This document shows positions 51,601 to 64,000 of a stretch of DNA of 64,000 nucleotides, piece after piece; position 1 is the first letter of the stretch; every line of letters starts with the position of its first letter. The stretch is from NCBI GenBank assembly GCA_013398055.1, contig VZRS01000229.1:62001-126000 (forward strand). Direction: 5' to 3'. The position numbers and the translations under genes are program-made. The notes beneath the pieces are model-generated. The model was given only the letters and a program-made list of their open reading frames with translations, searched no databases and was not told the origin of the DNA. The stretch is from Ifrita kowaldi. Taxonomy: Eukaryota; Chordata; Aves; Passeriformes; Cinclosomatidae.

Positions 51601-54600
51601 GAGCAGGAGAGAAAAATCAGAAAAAACAGCCCATCTCTAGTTTCAGTAGTGGGTGGTGCTCAAGAAGGCTGTCCTGCTATAGGGACACTAGGTAGACTCA
51701 AATCTCTACATACACAAGCACACAGCCTGGCAAGGCATGGAGCTATGGGATCTCCAGGGAGATACCACCTCTGCCAGCCAGTCTCCTAGAGTCCTCTGCT
51801 TCCCCTCGCAGCACAGAATAGTTACCAATCCTATGTAGCTCATCCAGTCAGAGAGACGGGATTCTGGAATTCGCACATACATAGTCTGTGCCAAGTATCA
51901 GAGCCAAACACATTGGTCCATGATCAGCTCCTACAGGTCTGTAAGCAAATTCTCCTCGCCTCTTTGTTTTCTGTCCCTTTATACTTTTCATCCATCTATA
52001 GCGACCCAACGTTTTCAAGCAATGCACCAGAAAATTCCACCAGCCCACAACACAAATACTTCAGCACCTAAATCTGGTATTATTCTTTAGAGGGCATCTG
52101 TAACAAACAAACCTTAAATGAGCTCAGCACCAGAACCTCTGGCTACCCATGAAGCTACCTCTAGGCAAGGCCCCATGACAAACAAACATTTGCATCTTAA
52201 AACTTGCAAAATCAGTCACAGTCAGCATGCATGTGAATGTCTGCAGGAGGCAGTTTTTATAACCACTCAAAACCTTTTCAAGTTGGACTCCACTCTTCCA
52301 CTGCCACAGAGAACAGCAGCAGAGCACTGTGCCTGCTGCATCCAAGGAAATGGGGGAAGCATCCAATTCCTTCTGACAGCTTCTTCCTGTCACTGCCAGA
52401 AGAGAACTCCAGGAACTGCACACTCAGCCCCTCAGGCACTTTTGAATTTTACAGCACATTGTCAACACCTATGTCCTAGCCAAATACTTGACTCCTCTTT
52501 TGCAGAATTTCTTGAGATTAAACACTGGGAATGACAAGCATCCCTTTCGCATTGACACACAGCTGTGCAAAAATCAGAATTTTCTGTTTTTGTTAAAACG
52601 TTAAAACCTATGTGAAGTTTTCCACTGCTATAAGCACTCTAATTATACAGCATACTACAACAGACATTAAAGTCACTCTCACAGGAAATCAAAGCAATGA
52701 CAGTAACTGATGGGCCTGTATGCCTAATCCCCCGCTCTTCCCCCAGCACTGCTCGTATGACTGATCTGCCCCTCTAATTATTATCATACATAATTTTCTT
52801 TGGTCTCACTGCTTTCTGGCTCACAACTAAATAAATAAAAAGACAGTGAAAAGTCTGATGAAAGGAAGTCATAAGCTCTTCAACAATTAGTAATGCATAG
52901 TGCCAATGAGTCAAGACATCCACAGGCTGAAGCAACCCAAAAGGACTGCAAATTTTCTTTCCTGAGGCTACACTTTACCACTGCGCCAACATTTCGCCTG
53001 CTAATAAAATGAAACCAATAAAAGAATAATAAAGAAGCTAATAAAAGATTAATTTGTAACTTGCATTCATACGGGTTTTATGACCTAAAGCTAGCTAAAG
53101 TATGCTTAGCTAACACAGATTTGGGTTAAGATTTTTATTTTAGTAGACTGTCCATCCCCAAGACAAAAAAGATACTGCTTTTGATCCAAACGCTTCCATT
53201 TGGATATCAAAAATCCTAACAATTAAAATAATGGAATTGCGGAAGAGTAAGTTCGAACTATACTAATGTTTTCATGACTCATTCTCCCTGGAGGTTGCCC
53301 TTCCTGTTCACAAAGAAGCTGAAGTGTTTTTCACCATTTACCAGAAGCAAATAATTTTGTTTATTTTGGGAAGTAAATGCAATGTTCCAGAGATCAATAA
53401 AATAATTTCTGAAGTGAATTGTCATATCTGCTTATGGTTGATAATCATCATTTTCACAGGCACTGTGCCACAGATGTTTTTCTCAGAACACTAAATAACA
53501 AAATAACGCTCCTTTACTCCTCTGCATATATACAGCACAGAAAACCAATCCCTGCATGCAGTTTTAGAGCTATGGGAAGTCACACGCTATCAGAAAGTAA
53601 TTACAATTTTGAGACACCACCATTCAGTATTTTAATTCCCATCTACTTCTTTTCCAATGCATCCTAAGTAAACAAACACTGATAGAAGATAAATGTAGAC
53701 ACAGTTCTGCTTCATTTACATTTTAATCATTCACAAATATTAAAATGCAAATGACAGAATCTACATAACATCCAAACTTCAGCACTGCAAAGGGACTAGC
53801 TTGTGATGTTTTGCACATTTCTGTCAAGCGCCATCTATGGTACTAACTTTTCTGATAGAATATCATAGTGCTTCATCATCTTCAGTAAGGCAATATATGT
53901 CATTTTTTTAAGCAAGAGACTATGATAATCATTCCACCATAAAATCTTTTCTTCATCAAGAATCACTTGTGCTAGTTCATGTTCAATCCTAAATGGCTTT
54001 TCTTCCATTTCTGTAGATAGATTTTACAAGCAGTGAGCAACTCTTATTTTCATGAAGCTTCCGAAGGGAGGAAACAAGATGTCAAACACACACCTATCAA
54101 CAGCCAAGCACTGCTTCCTTCTCAGCCTCACTACTCCAAGGATTCCAGTTCATGTTTTAATTAGAAGTGCCATTCTTTAGTTGACTTCTATAGGTCAGGG
54201 ATGAAAAGAGGAAGCAGACAAGCATACCAGTGGAGGGAACAGTGAAGCTCAAAAGGAAGAGCAATTTGATGTGCACAGAAGAAGCAAAAGAACACTGAGA
54301 AAAACTTGAAATTTTTGCTAATCTGGCTTTATGAAAACAGTTATCATGCAGATGTTAAAAATACCCAGCCAATGATCCACTTAGAAATGTAAAGGTATCT
54401 CTGTGGCCATTCATTAATAAGGCAAGAAGAAACCTGATAAAACTAAAGGTCTGTGACAGCCAGCTGCGGAGAAAGATTACACATTCACCTCATAATGATT
54501 TGATAAAAGTGTTAAGTTTGAGGCATTACTGCAGTAGCTGTTTCACATTACAGCTAAACTGCTACCACAGTTGACACTGAAAGGGGCAGGTTTGGACTTT

Positions 54601-57600
54601 TTTTTCCCCCACCATTACTCCAAAGAGGTAAGCAAGTAGAGAACCATAGACAGAGACACACATTCCTCAGAGAGCTGGTCGGAGAGCTAAGTCCTTCTTA
54701 GTAAGACACCATTTTTTCTGTTTCTGATGCCCAAGTTAACATAGAACCAGAAACGTCACAAAACCCACACAAAAGGTGGCAGCAGAAGGAAGGGAATTGG
54801 ACTACAATTTACAGCTGCAGGGAATCAGCAAATGAGTTCAGCTTAAAGATGAATCCACATCATCCAATTTTAAGCAGCTAGCTCACTGTGCTGCTCCAAA
54901 CCAAAAGCTGAAGCAGTAGAGAGTATGTTTCCTTATTCTAAGACAGACCTAAGCTGAAAGTTACCATCTGAGCACAGAAGCTACTTCACAAAATAAAGGT
55001 TCTGTTCCCTGTCACATTCCTGATGCAGACACACTGGCATTAAGAGGTGGTTTAAAAACCTGTGTGTTTGTTTTCAGTAGTGCTTTTATAGCCACCATCA
55101 TTTAAAAGTCAAGAAAAAAGGAGTATGAAACAGAAGAACGAAAAAGCTTGTGACAATTTCTGGATACAAAATAATTCTTGGAAGTTACCACAGAAATTAT
55201 ACATAAGCCTACTCCTTCTTGAAAGCATTTTATATCACTGAATTCAAATTTGACTAATGCTTTAATTAAAGCTTGTACAAAATATTCACTTAGAATAGTC
55301 TAAAAGAACCAGCAATCCTATCCAGACATATATTTCTTCCAATACAGTTGATTTGGCACTTGTGGAGGTTGAGCAATCTGTAATTAAGTGAAATGAGACT
55401 TGTATGGGAATACCAAGAACATTAAGACTATCTAACAGCATGGGAATTATTTGCCAGAGAACACTTTCCTTCTGCTGCTTTTTTTATCATTACCATGTAA
55501 AATTTAATAAAAACAAAGTCAGAGATTTAGCTTGTGTTACATTCATTACCTGTATAGCTCACCTTTGGACCATTCATTAGGATGCAACTAAATTTAGTGT
55601 TTCGTATACAACGTTTTCTTTCTTTTTTCAATCACTTCTCTATTTAATTTCCTTCACCACTCCAATCCCCAGCTGAAGCTTTAAAAACAGCCATGACAGC
55701 AAGTCATTCAGTTACATTTTGAAGCAGGCAGTAGCTGTGAAAAAGAAAGGAAACTAGTGCTGATCTAGATCCAGTGCAGTAAGAAGGAATGCTCTTCTCT
55801 GAATATTTCACAGAATCAGTGACACAGCTTCAGCTTTGAAAAACATCCTCTAAATTATCATGCTTTTCTGTGAATCCTCTTCCAGTAATATCTATTCAAG
55901 ATTTAAAAACATGTTCTCTCTCCAGTATGAAAGGCCTGTCACTGCTTCACTGGTATTCTTGGGAACCTTCCCACTGCTTGCTTGGTTATTCCATTATTTT
56001 TTTCACATTTAAACTATATCGCACTTGCATAACATAAAATATATCCCTCACTGCATATTTTTCACTTCCCATTCTACCTCCTTCAAGTGTATGACTCCTA
56101 AAGAACAGCTCAAAATTTCTGCATGTCAGTATTCCTGTGAATAGGAAAAAGGTGAATTTAATCTGTAGAAGAAGCTGGGCACAGACACTCAGGTTCCAAC
56201 GTTCCAGATGCTGTTCCCAGCAGAGACAGAGCTTGGATTCTGTTCAAACTCCAGCAGCTCAGAACACATCAGTATCTGCCTGTTCCTAACAGCACTATGA
56301 AAGACAGGTAACTTGCAGTTTTCACTTACTACAGCCCTTGAAGTATGTAGAGAGGGAGGAATAAAGAGATTCAGCCCTGCTGCCAGCAGAATTACAAATC
56401 ACACCATGACAGTCCTATCAATGGTAGAGCTATTTTAACCAAACCCAAAACCACAGATTTTTGTGAAGATTATGCCAAAGTAAGTGAAACATATACCCTT
56501 CTCTGTGTCATTACAGACCTTTCTATGTAATTCCAGCCCCTTAGCTAAACACAAAAGAAACAGTAAGGCAGCTGAAATTAGCAGAATGCTATTTTATGTA
56601 AATTTAAAATATTTTAAAGAGCATGTTTCCACTCCCATGCTAATAATCATTTAGTATAAACTACCATCATCTACAAGAGAAAGAAAAAAAAAACATCACA
56701 AAGAAATGAAGCAGTTCTTGCTTCTCTTACCTCCTACCAGGCAGTGGTTTTGCAGTAAGAAACTTTGAAAAGAAGAAAAAAAAATAATAGAAATGCTTTT
56801 TTTTCTAGTTTCTGGAACTTCTGTGAAGGATTACTACCTTGTAATATCTGATCTCCAAAGTCTAATCATTGCAGCATTAAAGTTTTTGATCCCTTCCTTT
56901 TATAAACAAAAGCAGAAAGAAGTTTTTAAACTTACTTGTAGATGAAATTCAAGTTAGCACTACATGCAATGCTAAAGCCAGGTAAAATATTCTTCTCTGT
57001 TAATACTCTAATAGAGTGTTACTCTAATAATCATATACTCTAATATGAGAAGATAGGAGGGGGTAAAGAAAACAAGCATATTAAAAACAAGACATATATC
57101 TTGTCACAAGAACGGTTTCTAGGAACAGGAAAGCACAAAATTGCTTCAAGTACAGTCCATTTCTGGAGTAAGAAGCAGAGTCATCAGTGGTCTCATCTGA
57201 AGCACATAAATTCCCAACATTTTACTTTCTGGACTGTTAAGTTAAAACACACAGAAGATATATATTCTCTATTTGCTCTGCTGCTTACAAAAGTAGAGAA
57301 TTAAAAGTGCTTCACTAACAAAGCACTTTTCACATTTCAAGTGAAAAGTGACCTAGCCTGATTTGTAACACAGAACTAAGAAAAATAGTTACCTTCAGCA
57401 TTTCTGTTTTCAGGATTCAAGCTAATTAAAACATCTCTATTCCAAACTGAATCCATACTCCAACTTCCTATGCCAAATTTCTGTAAGTCATCGGTCTTTA
57501 AGAAAAATACAAGAACCCTCTTCCTACTATCTGAAATACTCTTTTATTTAGTTCCTCTGCTACGTATGTCCACCACCCCTCAGTCAAGGAAATCCTTTTA

Positions 57601-59988
57601 TTTTCTTGCACAATGAGCATAGGAACCAGGAACAAACCACAGCATTATTGGTCACTATGCAAGAATACAAGAAGTCCAGTGAGATGCTCCCCATTCTAAA
57701 CCCTTCCTGTTTTCAAGAGCTGTGCCTTAGATCTTCTGCGACAGAAACTTTGTATTTATTAGCCTCCCACTCATTTCATCAAGACTTTCTAGTAACATTT
57801 TGCTTTTCAAATCTATAAACACTTCTGCCATCCAAAGCATCCCAAAATAATCTCCACTTTCTATTCATGTCCTCTTGGGGCTTTTTTTTTCTGGTTTTTT
57901 GTTTTGCCCATTTTCAACTCCTTTTCTTTGAGGCTCCCCATCCCAGTATTAATATTAACAGCTAGCAAATACCTCCTATTCAGCCACTGCAGAGCACTAT
58001 ACTGATTTGCCCTTTCCGTTCTCATCACCAGAAAAAAAAGGCTACAATGAAGCCAAATTTCATCACACAGAGTTCATCCTGTATAGAGGAATAACAAATA
58101 CAGTGAAAAGTACTTCATTTTCCCCACTCCGATTTTTCATTTCAGAAATGGAACTGATAAAAGTATTCATTACAAGTACTGACAGAGTTAGAGCAGTCTA
58201 AGTATTATTCCTCTTGTTTCCTGATAATTTCTAAAATTTTGTTTCCTTTCTTTGGACCACTACTAACTGCTGTTTATTTTCACTGTTGTAACACCAAGAT
58301 TTTTCTCTTGACATAGTAATTAATTCAGAACAAATCAAAATACGTAGATACTACTACCAACTGAAGGAGTTCAACATGGAAAAGTAATCTGAACAGAAAT
58401 TATTACTAAGTGCAGCAGTTTTTACCTAAGGAGGCAATGTGATCCCAACTTCAGTTCCACAAAAATCAGCTTCAACTAAATTACTGCCATTCTAAATGAG
58501 ATTTTGCTATTAAACTAGAATAATTTCTCACAAGCAGGCAAAAGAATAAAAAACAAGCCAGTATCAAGAAATATTACGGAAATTAAGTGTGTAAAAGCAT
58601 AAGAACCCGTATGCCATTGCACAAGTCCCCCATATCATATATACTGAACAGCAGTTTTACCTCCTCATCACAGTTACATTATAGATGCTCTAAACATTTA
58701 AATGCATTTAAGAAGTGAACAGAAAACATACTGAGGAATAGTTCACTGATGAGAATTGAGTATAAAAAGTTGGCATCCCTGGCACAGGAGCTGCAAATCA
58801 ACAGCAACTGTAAGAGTACCCTGCTCAAGTAGCATTGCATCTTTCTGAGTAGTATTGGGCCACATCTGTATAAAAACTATATTGAATTGCCATGCATAAG
58901 AATTTTAAAAGTACTGAAATACTCAAGCTACTTAATTCTCCTTCAAAAAGGGTTTTATTTGTACCACAGTTGCTTCCTGGTAAGTCCGTATCACTCAAAA
59001 AGAACAACAAAAGTTTCGTTTTACTTCGCTAATTTCAATAAATGGAAGTCTCCTAAAAACACCATTCATCTTTTAAAAGTCCAACTTTCAAAGATACTCA
59101 GGATCACAACTTTGACTGCAGTTAACAGAACACTGATATTCTCCACATCTTGGAACAGTGAGAAATCCTTTCAGCTTGCAGCTATATGCATTTTTTAATA
59201 TAGCAAACAATTAGTCATGAGAAAAGCAATCTTTTTTGTTCTTGTACGGGTATCAACAGAAATGCTTCAAGGACTGAAGAGCAGTAATTTTTGTGTGGAA
59301 GGCTCAGCATTAACACTAAAACCATAAATGAAGACAAAAATTATTTATTTCTAATGGAGGGTTTTGTTTATTTTTAATATCTTCCAGTTTCAGAGTGTAT
59401 TAGAATTTAAACAGATTCACGCCATTTTTACTTAGAGGTAGGAGACAGCCTCAATCCATCATTTTGCTATTTTTCAAGTCTACATGGTTGGTTGTTTTAC
59501 CTGTCCAAATATTTAGCTGTTTGAGGACAAAATAGTGGACAATTACTTCCAAAGAGATGTAAATAATATAAATCTTCATAAGATGAGCTCTTTGTGATTT
59601 TGTAACGAAGATGAAGACTGACTGCTGCTAACATCTATCTGAAGTTTCCTATAATAAAAGTCATTAAATCTTATAAAACTAATATTAGTTAACACTTTCA
59701 AATACTAATCAGGACATCACATGGTATTTAATAATAAACAGTTGATCCAGCCACTCAACCATGCACTGCATTAATTTTGCATAAATAGGACAGTGTTTAT
59801 TTATTAAGATGGCCCAAATTAACTTAAGCCTGCTCCAGTTAGCGACAAATGACAACTTGCTGCTTTTACTCAAAACCCTCTAAACATCCACCCACTAATT
59901 ACAGCAGCCAATCTATCATCCAGACCACACTCTTCTTCACCTACACCACTTAAAACTTGACAGCTACTTCTCACTCTTCATTATTTAC
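48693..59988 (-). other. OSBPL10 intron 3
   Basis: An 11.3-kb intron. I see a pair of overlapping alternative hairpins at 57303-57350, scattered poly-A and poly-T tracts, and a more GC-rich stretch at about 51100-52550 that I cannot assign. The 138-codon open frame at 52118-52534 lies in this stretch and has no recognisable family. No transposon was identified with confidence. Confidence 0.85.
57303..57350. repeat. Overlapping pair of alternative hairpins
   Basis: Arm 57303-57312 pairs perfectly with 57321-57330 (10 bp, 8-nt loop). Arm 57324-57333 pairs perfectly with 57341-57350 (10 bp, 7-nt loop). The two stems share 57324-57330, so they exclude each other. Function unknown. Confidence 0.8.
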
Positions 59989-60068
59989 CTTAGAATCACT
60001 TTCCTTGTGATGTTTGGCACAGGATCGAAGCTGAGTTATCCAGTATTGTTTCTCCTTTGCATCAGCAG
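59989..60068 (-). CDS. OSBPL10: OSBPL10 exon 3 (likely): C-terminal helix of the PH domain
   Basis: This 80-bp exon supplies two bases that complete an Ala codon (G|CT across the splice), then 26 codons from ADAKEKQYWITQLR to KHHKESDSK. The acceptor is tttctgttctag and the donor is gtaaat. It encodes the amphipathic C-terminal helix that closes a PH domain. The Trp of QYW is the near-invariant Trp of the PH fold, and AADAKEKQ-W matches the ORP10/ORP11 family. It ends in phase 0. The exon is too short to appear as a long ORF; it was found by looking for the expected continuation of the PH domain between the neighbouring exons. Confidence 0.96.
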
Positions 60069-61826
60069 CTAGAACAGAAACAAGAAAATGCACAGGATCA
60101 CACACAAATCAATACTCTTTTTTGCACAAGAGGTGACAGAGCAGGGCAGAGGGGGAAAGATTAATTATTGATTAGGATGCAGTATAAATGCTAACTTATG
60201 CTACATAAGTACGCTTAAGTTTTTCAGAACAACAAATCTAAACCTGTACTTAAAAGGCTATGGCCAGTTGGAAGAGATAAGCTTATGAGTCTTCTCCATA
60301 GTTATCTCCTCCATGCTAGTAAAAGCAGAACTACCTACCTCAAGATGACTTTTTGTTTAAGATTTTTCATCCACTTTTGCCTTACTTGTCTGTCTTTGTG
60401 ATGGACAAGGGCTACACCATAGTATTTAAATCCATAAAAGCTCTACACTCAGGCTGCCAATCAGCTACCAGACAAGCTACCAGCTCCCCAGACGCTTAAG
60501 TGCTGCTCCTTTAATGGAGTTCAACTAAATCTCTCTCTGAACCCATGTAATTCACATGCAACTTAAAGACACGGGAATAAAAATCACTATTTCCCCCTCA
60601 CATCTTTAAAAACCAGCTTTAGAAATCTTTGAAGAGTTTGCCTCTTATTCTTAGATGGCTCCTGTATAATATAGTAACTCTGTTTAGGAGAGAGGCTTTT
60701 TATTCTCTTAAATAAACAACTACTACAGGACTCCACATTAAGAATGGCAATACAGAGTTGATAATTACAGTAAATATTTTCTCTTACTTCCTCTGCTATT
60801 GAGTATCTTAATGGTTATTGACTCAGCATAAAAATTGTTTACTGATTTTAATCAAATTCACAGACATCATTAAATTAAAAGCAGCATATTGTAAGCATTT
60901 GATAATTTCAAGTGATTGCAAAAGCAAAATGAAACAACAAGTGTTCATGATTTCTAGCCGTGCAACTTTCAAAGCATTTTAACAGACATTCTCCCTGGTT
61001 GTTCCTGAATTCAGTTCTGTGGATGAAAGAGCAACACACTGTACCACAGGGGACTTCTGCATACTCAGTCCCGCTGGACAACTGATAAACTGTGGTCAGA
61101 ATAAAACTAAAATTACTTTTGTTACAGTGCATTACATGTCTTTTTTTTAAATAACAGTTCATTTTTATAAATTAGTTTGATATGAAAGCACCATGATCAA
61201 TCAACACCTTACAATCAGAAGAACACTGCTTTTTTATTTCTTTTTTTTTTCTTCCTTTTTTGTAAATATTCCAAAGTAACTTCTATATATCCTATATTGT
61301 CTGTCTTATACTTGGGAACAAGGGAAGGGAAAATTTTATGTTACAGGTGCATTCGATTACTCCAAGACTGATAAGAACATAATATCCTAGCAGCTTCCCA
61401 CTGACATTTTTCCCTTCTCTGACCCATCATCAGATTCATTACTGCACATTATCTGCAGGATGGTGGCAGGGGAGAACAATACTAGAAAACAAATGTTATG
61501 CTGTGGACAGCAATGAAAGCAGCTTTTTCTTCCTTCAGAAGCAAATAAGATACAGCATTCAATCAAAATGCCACAGTAACAGATTACAGAAGCCACCCTG
61601 AGGTACCTTCCAGCCCTGAAAGTCTATACATTGTAAAGTCACATGTACTGAACTCCAGATTACTCCTCCACTGTGTTTTAAAATATATGTAGTATAATAG
61701 AGCTGTACAGCCACTACTTTCTGACAGCACAGGGAAGTAAAAGAGAAATGAGACATGAGAGAAGAGATGTAGAAGTGAGAGTGGGAGAGGAGAACAATTC
61801 AGCTGGCACTGTGAACAGCACTGTAC
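60069..61826 (-). other. OSBPL10 intron 2
   Basis: The shortest intron in the window (1758 bp), separating the two PH-domain exons. It has a T-rich tract at about 61229-61262. I see no repeat element or RNA gene in it. Confidence 0.88.
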
Positions 61827-62008
61827 CTCTTAACTTGTACATCTCTCCATTGGCAGAGTAGACCACCAACATGTGTGGCACTTCATCACTGGGTGATATA
61901 ATAGCTCCAGCTAAAGACAAGGCTCCTCGTGGCTTCGGGCTCTGGTTTTTAGTTTGTTCATTCATGAAATACTGCAGAATCCCTGTCTCAAAGTCCAGCA
62001 CAAAGTAC
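61827..62008 (-). CDS. OSBPL10: OSBPL10 exon 2 (likely): core of the PH domain
   Basis: This 182-bp exon begins with the last base of an Arg codon, then 60 codons starting YFVLDFETGILQYF and ending GEMYKLR, plus one base of the next codon. The acceptor is a pyrimidine-rich tract ending caacag, just above 62008; the donor is gtacag, just below 61827. It encodes most strands of a pleckstrin-homology domain, which in ORP10 binds PI4P and places the protein on Golgi or endosomal membranes. The first strand and its basic loop lie in exon 1, outside the window. The segment NQSPKPRG carries two residues (Ser-Pro) that I do not recall in human ORP10 or ORP11, which read QKPRG there. The 115-codon open frame over this exon extends into intron on both sides, so its Met is not a start. 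Confidence 0.97.
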
Positions 62009-64000
62009 CTGTTGAAAGAAATTACAAGCATATTGTATTTCTGCAGAAGTTTTTCATGCATTTACCCAAAGAAGGGCACACATTGATCTTAAATCAAGAT
62101 CATAAATATACAAATGAGGGTAAAGTAATTTTTGTAGTTACAATTTTATAAGATACTGTTATTTTGATCATTAGGCTTGGCTTTTCAGGAGTAGGTGATC
62201 TATTCTTTTATTCATAACACAAGCCATTTCACAATAAATCAACAGCTAGGACCGAAAGATCACACAAACAAAAAATAAACTAATTGGGTTGCCCAAGTGC
62301 ACTAAATGAAAGTGAAGGTATTTCAAAGTTGGTGTGTCAGCCTCAAGAAAACTTTTTTCTTTTTCCCCACAAATAAACCTATTTTTCACATCAGCACAGA
62401 TCCTAAATTCCATTTCCCTCTGGCAATCTTCTATGCTATTACACAGAACAATTATTTAACACTAACCCTTGACCAAGAGGGAACAGACAGCAACCTCCTG
62501 GCTCACATGGAGGTCAGTCTGCTACGACCCTCAACAGACTAGAGCAAAGATCACACAAATGCAGGCTATCCCCTTAGCTTCTTCAAAAAACCACCCCTAA
62601 CAATCTGGCTAATCCCACTAACGTGGGCATTTGTAACACATACTATTTGTTCCTCTAAGATAAGATTATCACAGGTCAATAGTTATTAAACTGTGATTAT
62701 TCAGACTTCTGTAGCTTTGTATATCCCAAATTTGCTCAAGTTACCCACTTTGTTTTGAAAGCAGCATTTTGTCTTAGCTCTTTCACAACATCCCCATATG
62801 CAGAACATCTCTAACCTTTCCCATCACAGAATATTTCCAGGGTTGTCTTCACAGCCTGCAGTTATTGGTGGTGCTCTGCTCCTCTCTTTATTCACACTAA
62901 ATAAGTCTGGACACGATGCAAGCAGTTATTGCCTAAGACTCATAGAGTTTCAGACATTTTGCTTGGGACCCCTTCCTTTGCTGCAGTTATGATTAACTCT
63001 CTACTGCCACTGCCTTCACATCAGAGCAAAGATCAAATTCTTTTTCAATTCTTACACATTAACAACCCTCTGCCAAAGAATTTTAAGTTAGGGCATCACT
63101 ACACCCTTCACTTCTGCCCTGACTCCATTTCCCACAGGCACTTCCGCATCCTTTCCCTCAGGAAACAAACGGAAAGCCTCCCTTTTTTAATCATGTAGCA
63201 CATCACTTCACCTTCCCTCTACACGTTATCTTTACCACAAAGAAGGACTAGAGGAATGGCAAGCTGAATGCCAACCACATTTTCATTAGCAAAGTTAAAA
63301 ATAAGGATGCCCTAAAAGGAAACTGCCAACATTTCAGATCACCTTACTAACCTGTATTGTACCAGTTCATAACCTTTCTGTTGTGCTTGACTTTTAAATG
63401 ATTTTACAATACTACTCTCCCACTCACAAAGCATTTTTTCTCTTCAGGTTGCTTAGTAAGAGAAAACGATGCACTTAACTGCAGGGGAAAACAGCAGGAT
63501 TGGAAAACTTTTTTTCTTTTTAAAGTCAGATTTGCATATTTCATAGTAAATTTTAATTTTGCTCATTCTCATTTCCCCTTGTCCATTTTGGGAATATCTG
63601 TTACATACTCAAGAGAAAAAGCAGAGCACTAGACAGAAGTGATGCTATGCCCCTGAGAAAATTACACAGCAGCTTGACCCCAGAGCTAATGCTTCTCCCC
63701 ATCATCTCTAAGTTCAGCAAACAAGTCTAGACTTTATATGCAGTGATGTTCATTCCAAGCCTGTGCCATCCTTATTATAATTTAATTTTCCTTTTACTGT
63801 TCAGGTACAAATAATTTATTTTAGCCTTTGTTATTTGGCCATTTTTTAATCGATTACTACCTTGGAAATCACCATTGCGGTTACTAAAGTACAGCTCTAC
63901 AATTAACAAAAGGAGGAACAACAGCTAGAGGAGAAAAAAAAGGAAAGAAAAAGAGAGGCAAGAAAAAGTCTCTTCTTCTCCTATTAAGACCAAAGGATTT
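62009..64000 (-). other. OSBPL10 intron 1 (partial)
   Basis: The 3' part of the first intron, running off the window. No alternative first exon or CpG island is visible. A purine-rich stretch lies at about 63909-63969. Confidence 0.82.

Larger units (their letters stand above)
1..64000 (-). other. OSBPL10: OSBPL10 gene (ORP10), internal part, introns 1 to 7
   Basis: The gene spans the window on the minus strand and is cut at both ends. ORP10 is a cytosolic lipid-transfer protein of the oxysterol-binding-protein family. From family knowledge it moves phosphatidylserine in exchange for PI4P at ER-Golgi and ER-endosome contacts, working as a heterodimer with ORP9, and it has been linked to apoB secretion. 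The six exons join with matching phases (2/1, 1/0, 0/0, 0/1, 1/0, 0/0) into 322 uninterrupted codons. The inferred product follows human ORP10 as I remember it through the PH domain, linker, coiled coil and ORD entry. ORP11 is the closest paralogue. I prefer ORP10 because the PH segment ends PHMLVVYSANGEM and the linker has HHKSPAAARRAKSQ. The first exon, the ORD body, promoter and 3' end are not here, so regulation cannot be read. Confidence 0.95.

Noticed and set aside
1..64000. Search for CRISPR arrays, operons, tRNA or rRNA genes, or a phage- or plasmid-like system.
   Set aside because: Nothing fits; this is the interior of one vertebrate gene.

Overview
The window is vertebrate nuclear DNA, almost certainly from a bird and probably from Neoaves. 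It is AT-rich and intron-dominated. Six short exons with canonical GT-AG splice sites lie on the minus strand, and the interspersed repeats are CR1 LINE 3' ends and a roughly 1 kb endogenous-retrovirus-type LTR family of the kind I associate with neoavian genomes. The bird assignment rests on the repeats; I cannot name the species.

The only gene I can support is OSBPL10, which encodes oxysterol-binding protein-related protein 10 (ORP10). It runs right to left across the whole window. The window starts inside the intron after the sixth visible exon and ends inside the first intron, so the gene is open at both ends. In transcript order the exons are 61827-62008, 59989-60068, 48501-48692, 28198-28408, 18721-18875 and 1893-2039, probably exons 2 to 7. 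They splice in one open frame of 967 nt: the last base of an Arg codon plus 322 codons. They encode the rest of the PH domain after its first strand, a Ser/basic linker, a coiled-coil segment, a variable linker, and an acidic tract leading into the start of the lipid-transfer (ORD) domain. The first exon and the body of the ORD, including the OSBP signature motif, lie outside.

By region: 1-1892 is partial intron 7. Positions 2040-18720 are intron 6, with a CR1 fragment (6010-6720), an LTR (about 7848-8900), a second CR1 3' end (12320-12470) and low-complexity tracts. Positions 18876-28197 are intron 5, which holds an 89-N gap flanked by two near-identical copies of about 790 bp, best read as an unmerged contig overlap. 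Positions 28409-48500 are intron 4 (20 kb), with a second LTR (about 31655-32530), simple repeats and a strong 66-nt hairpin (44187-44252). Positions 48693-59988 are intron 3, 60069-61826 is intron 2, and 62009-64000 is part of intron 1.

I found no operon, CRISPR array, tRNA, rRNA or new multi-gene system. The intergenic-looking ORFs of 60 to 183 codons are chance open frames in introns or repeats. The points most worth checking are the false duplication at the gap, a two-residue Ser-Pro insertion in the PH domain, the in-frame 192-bp exon, and two intronic hairpin structures.
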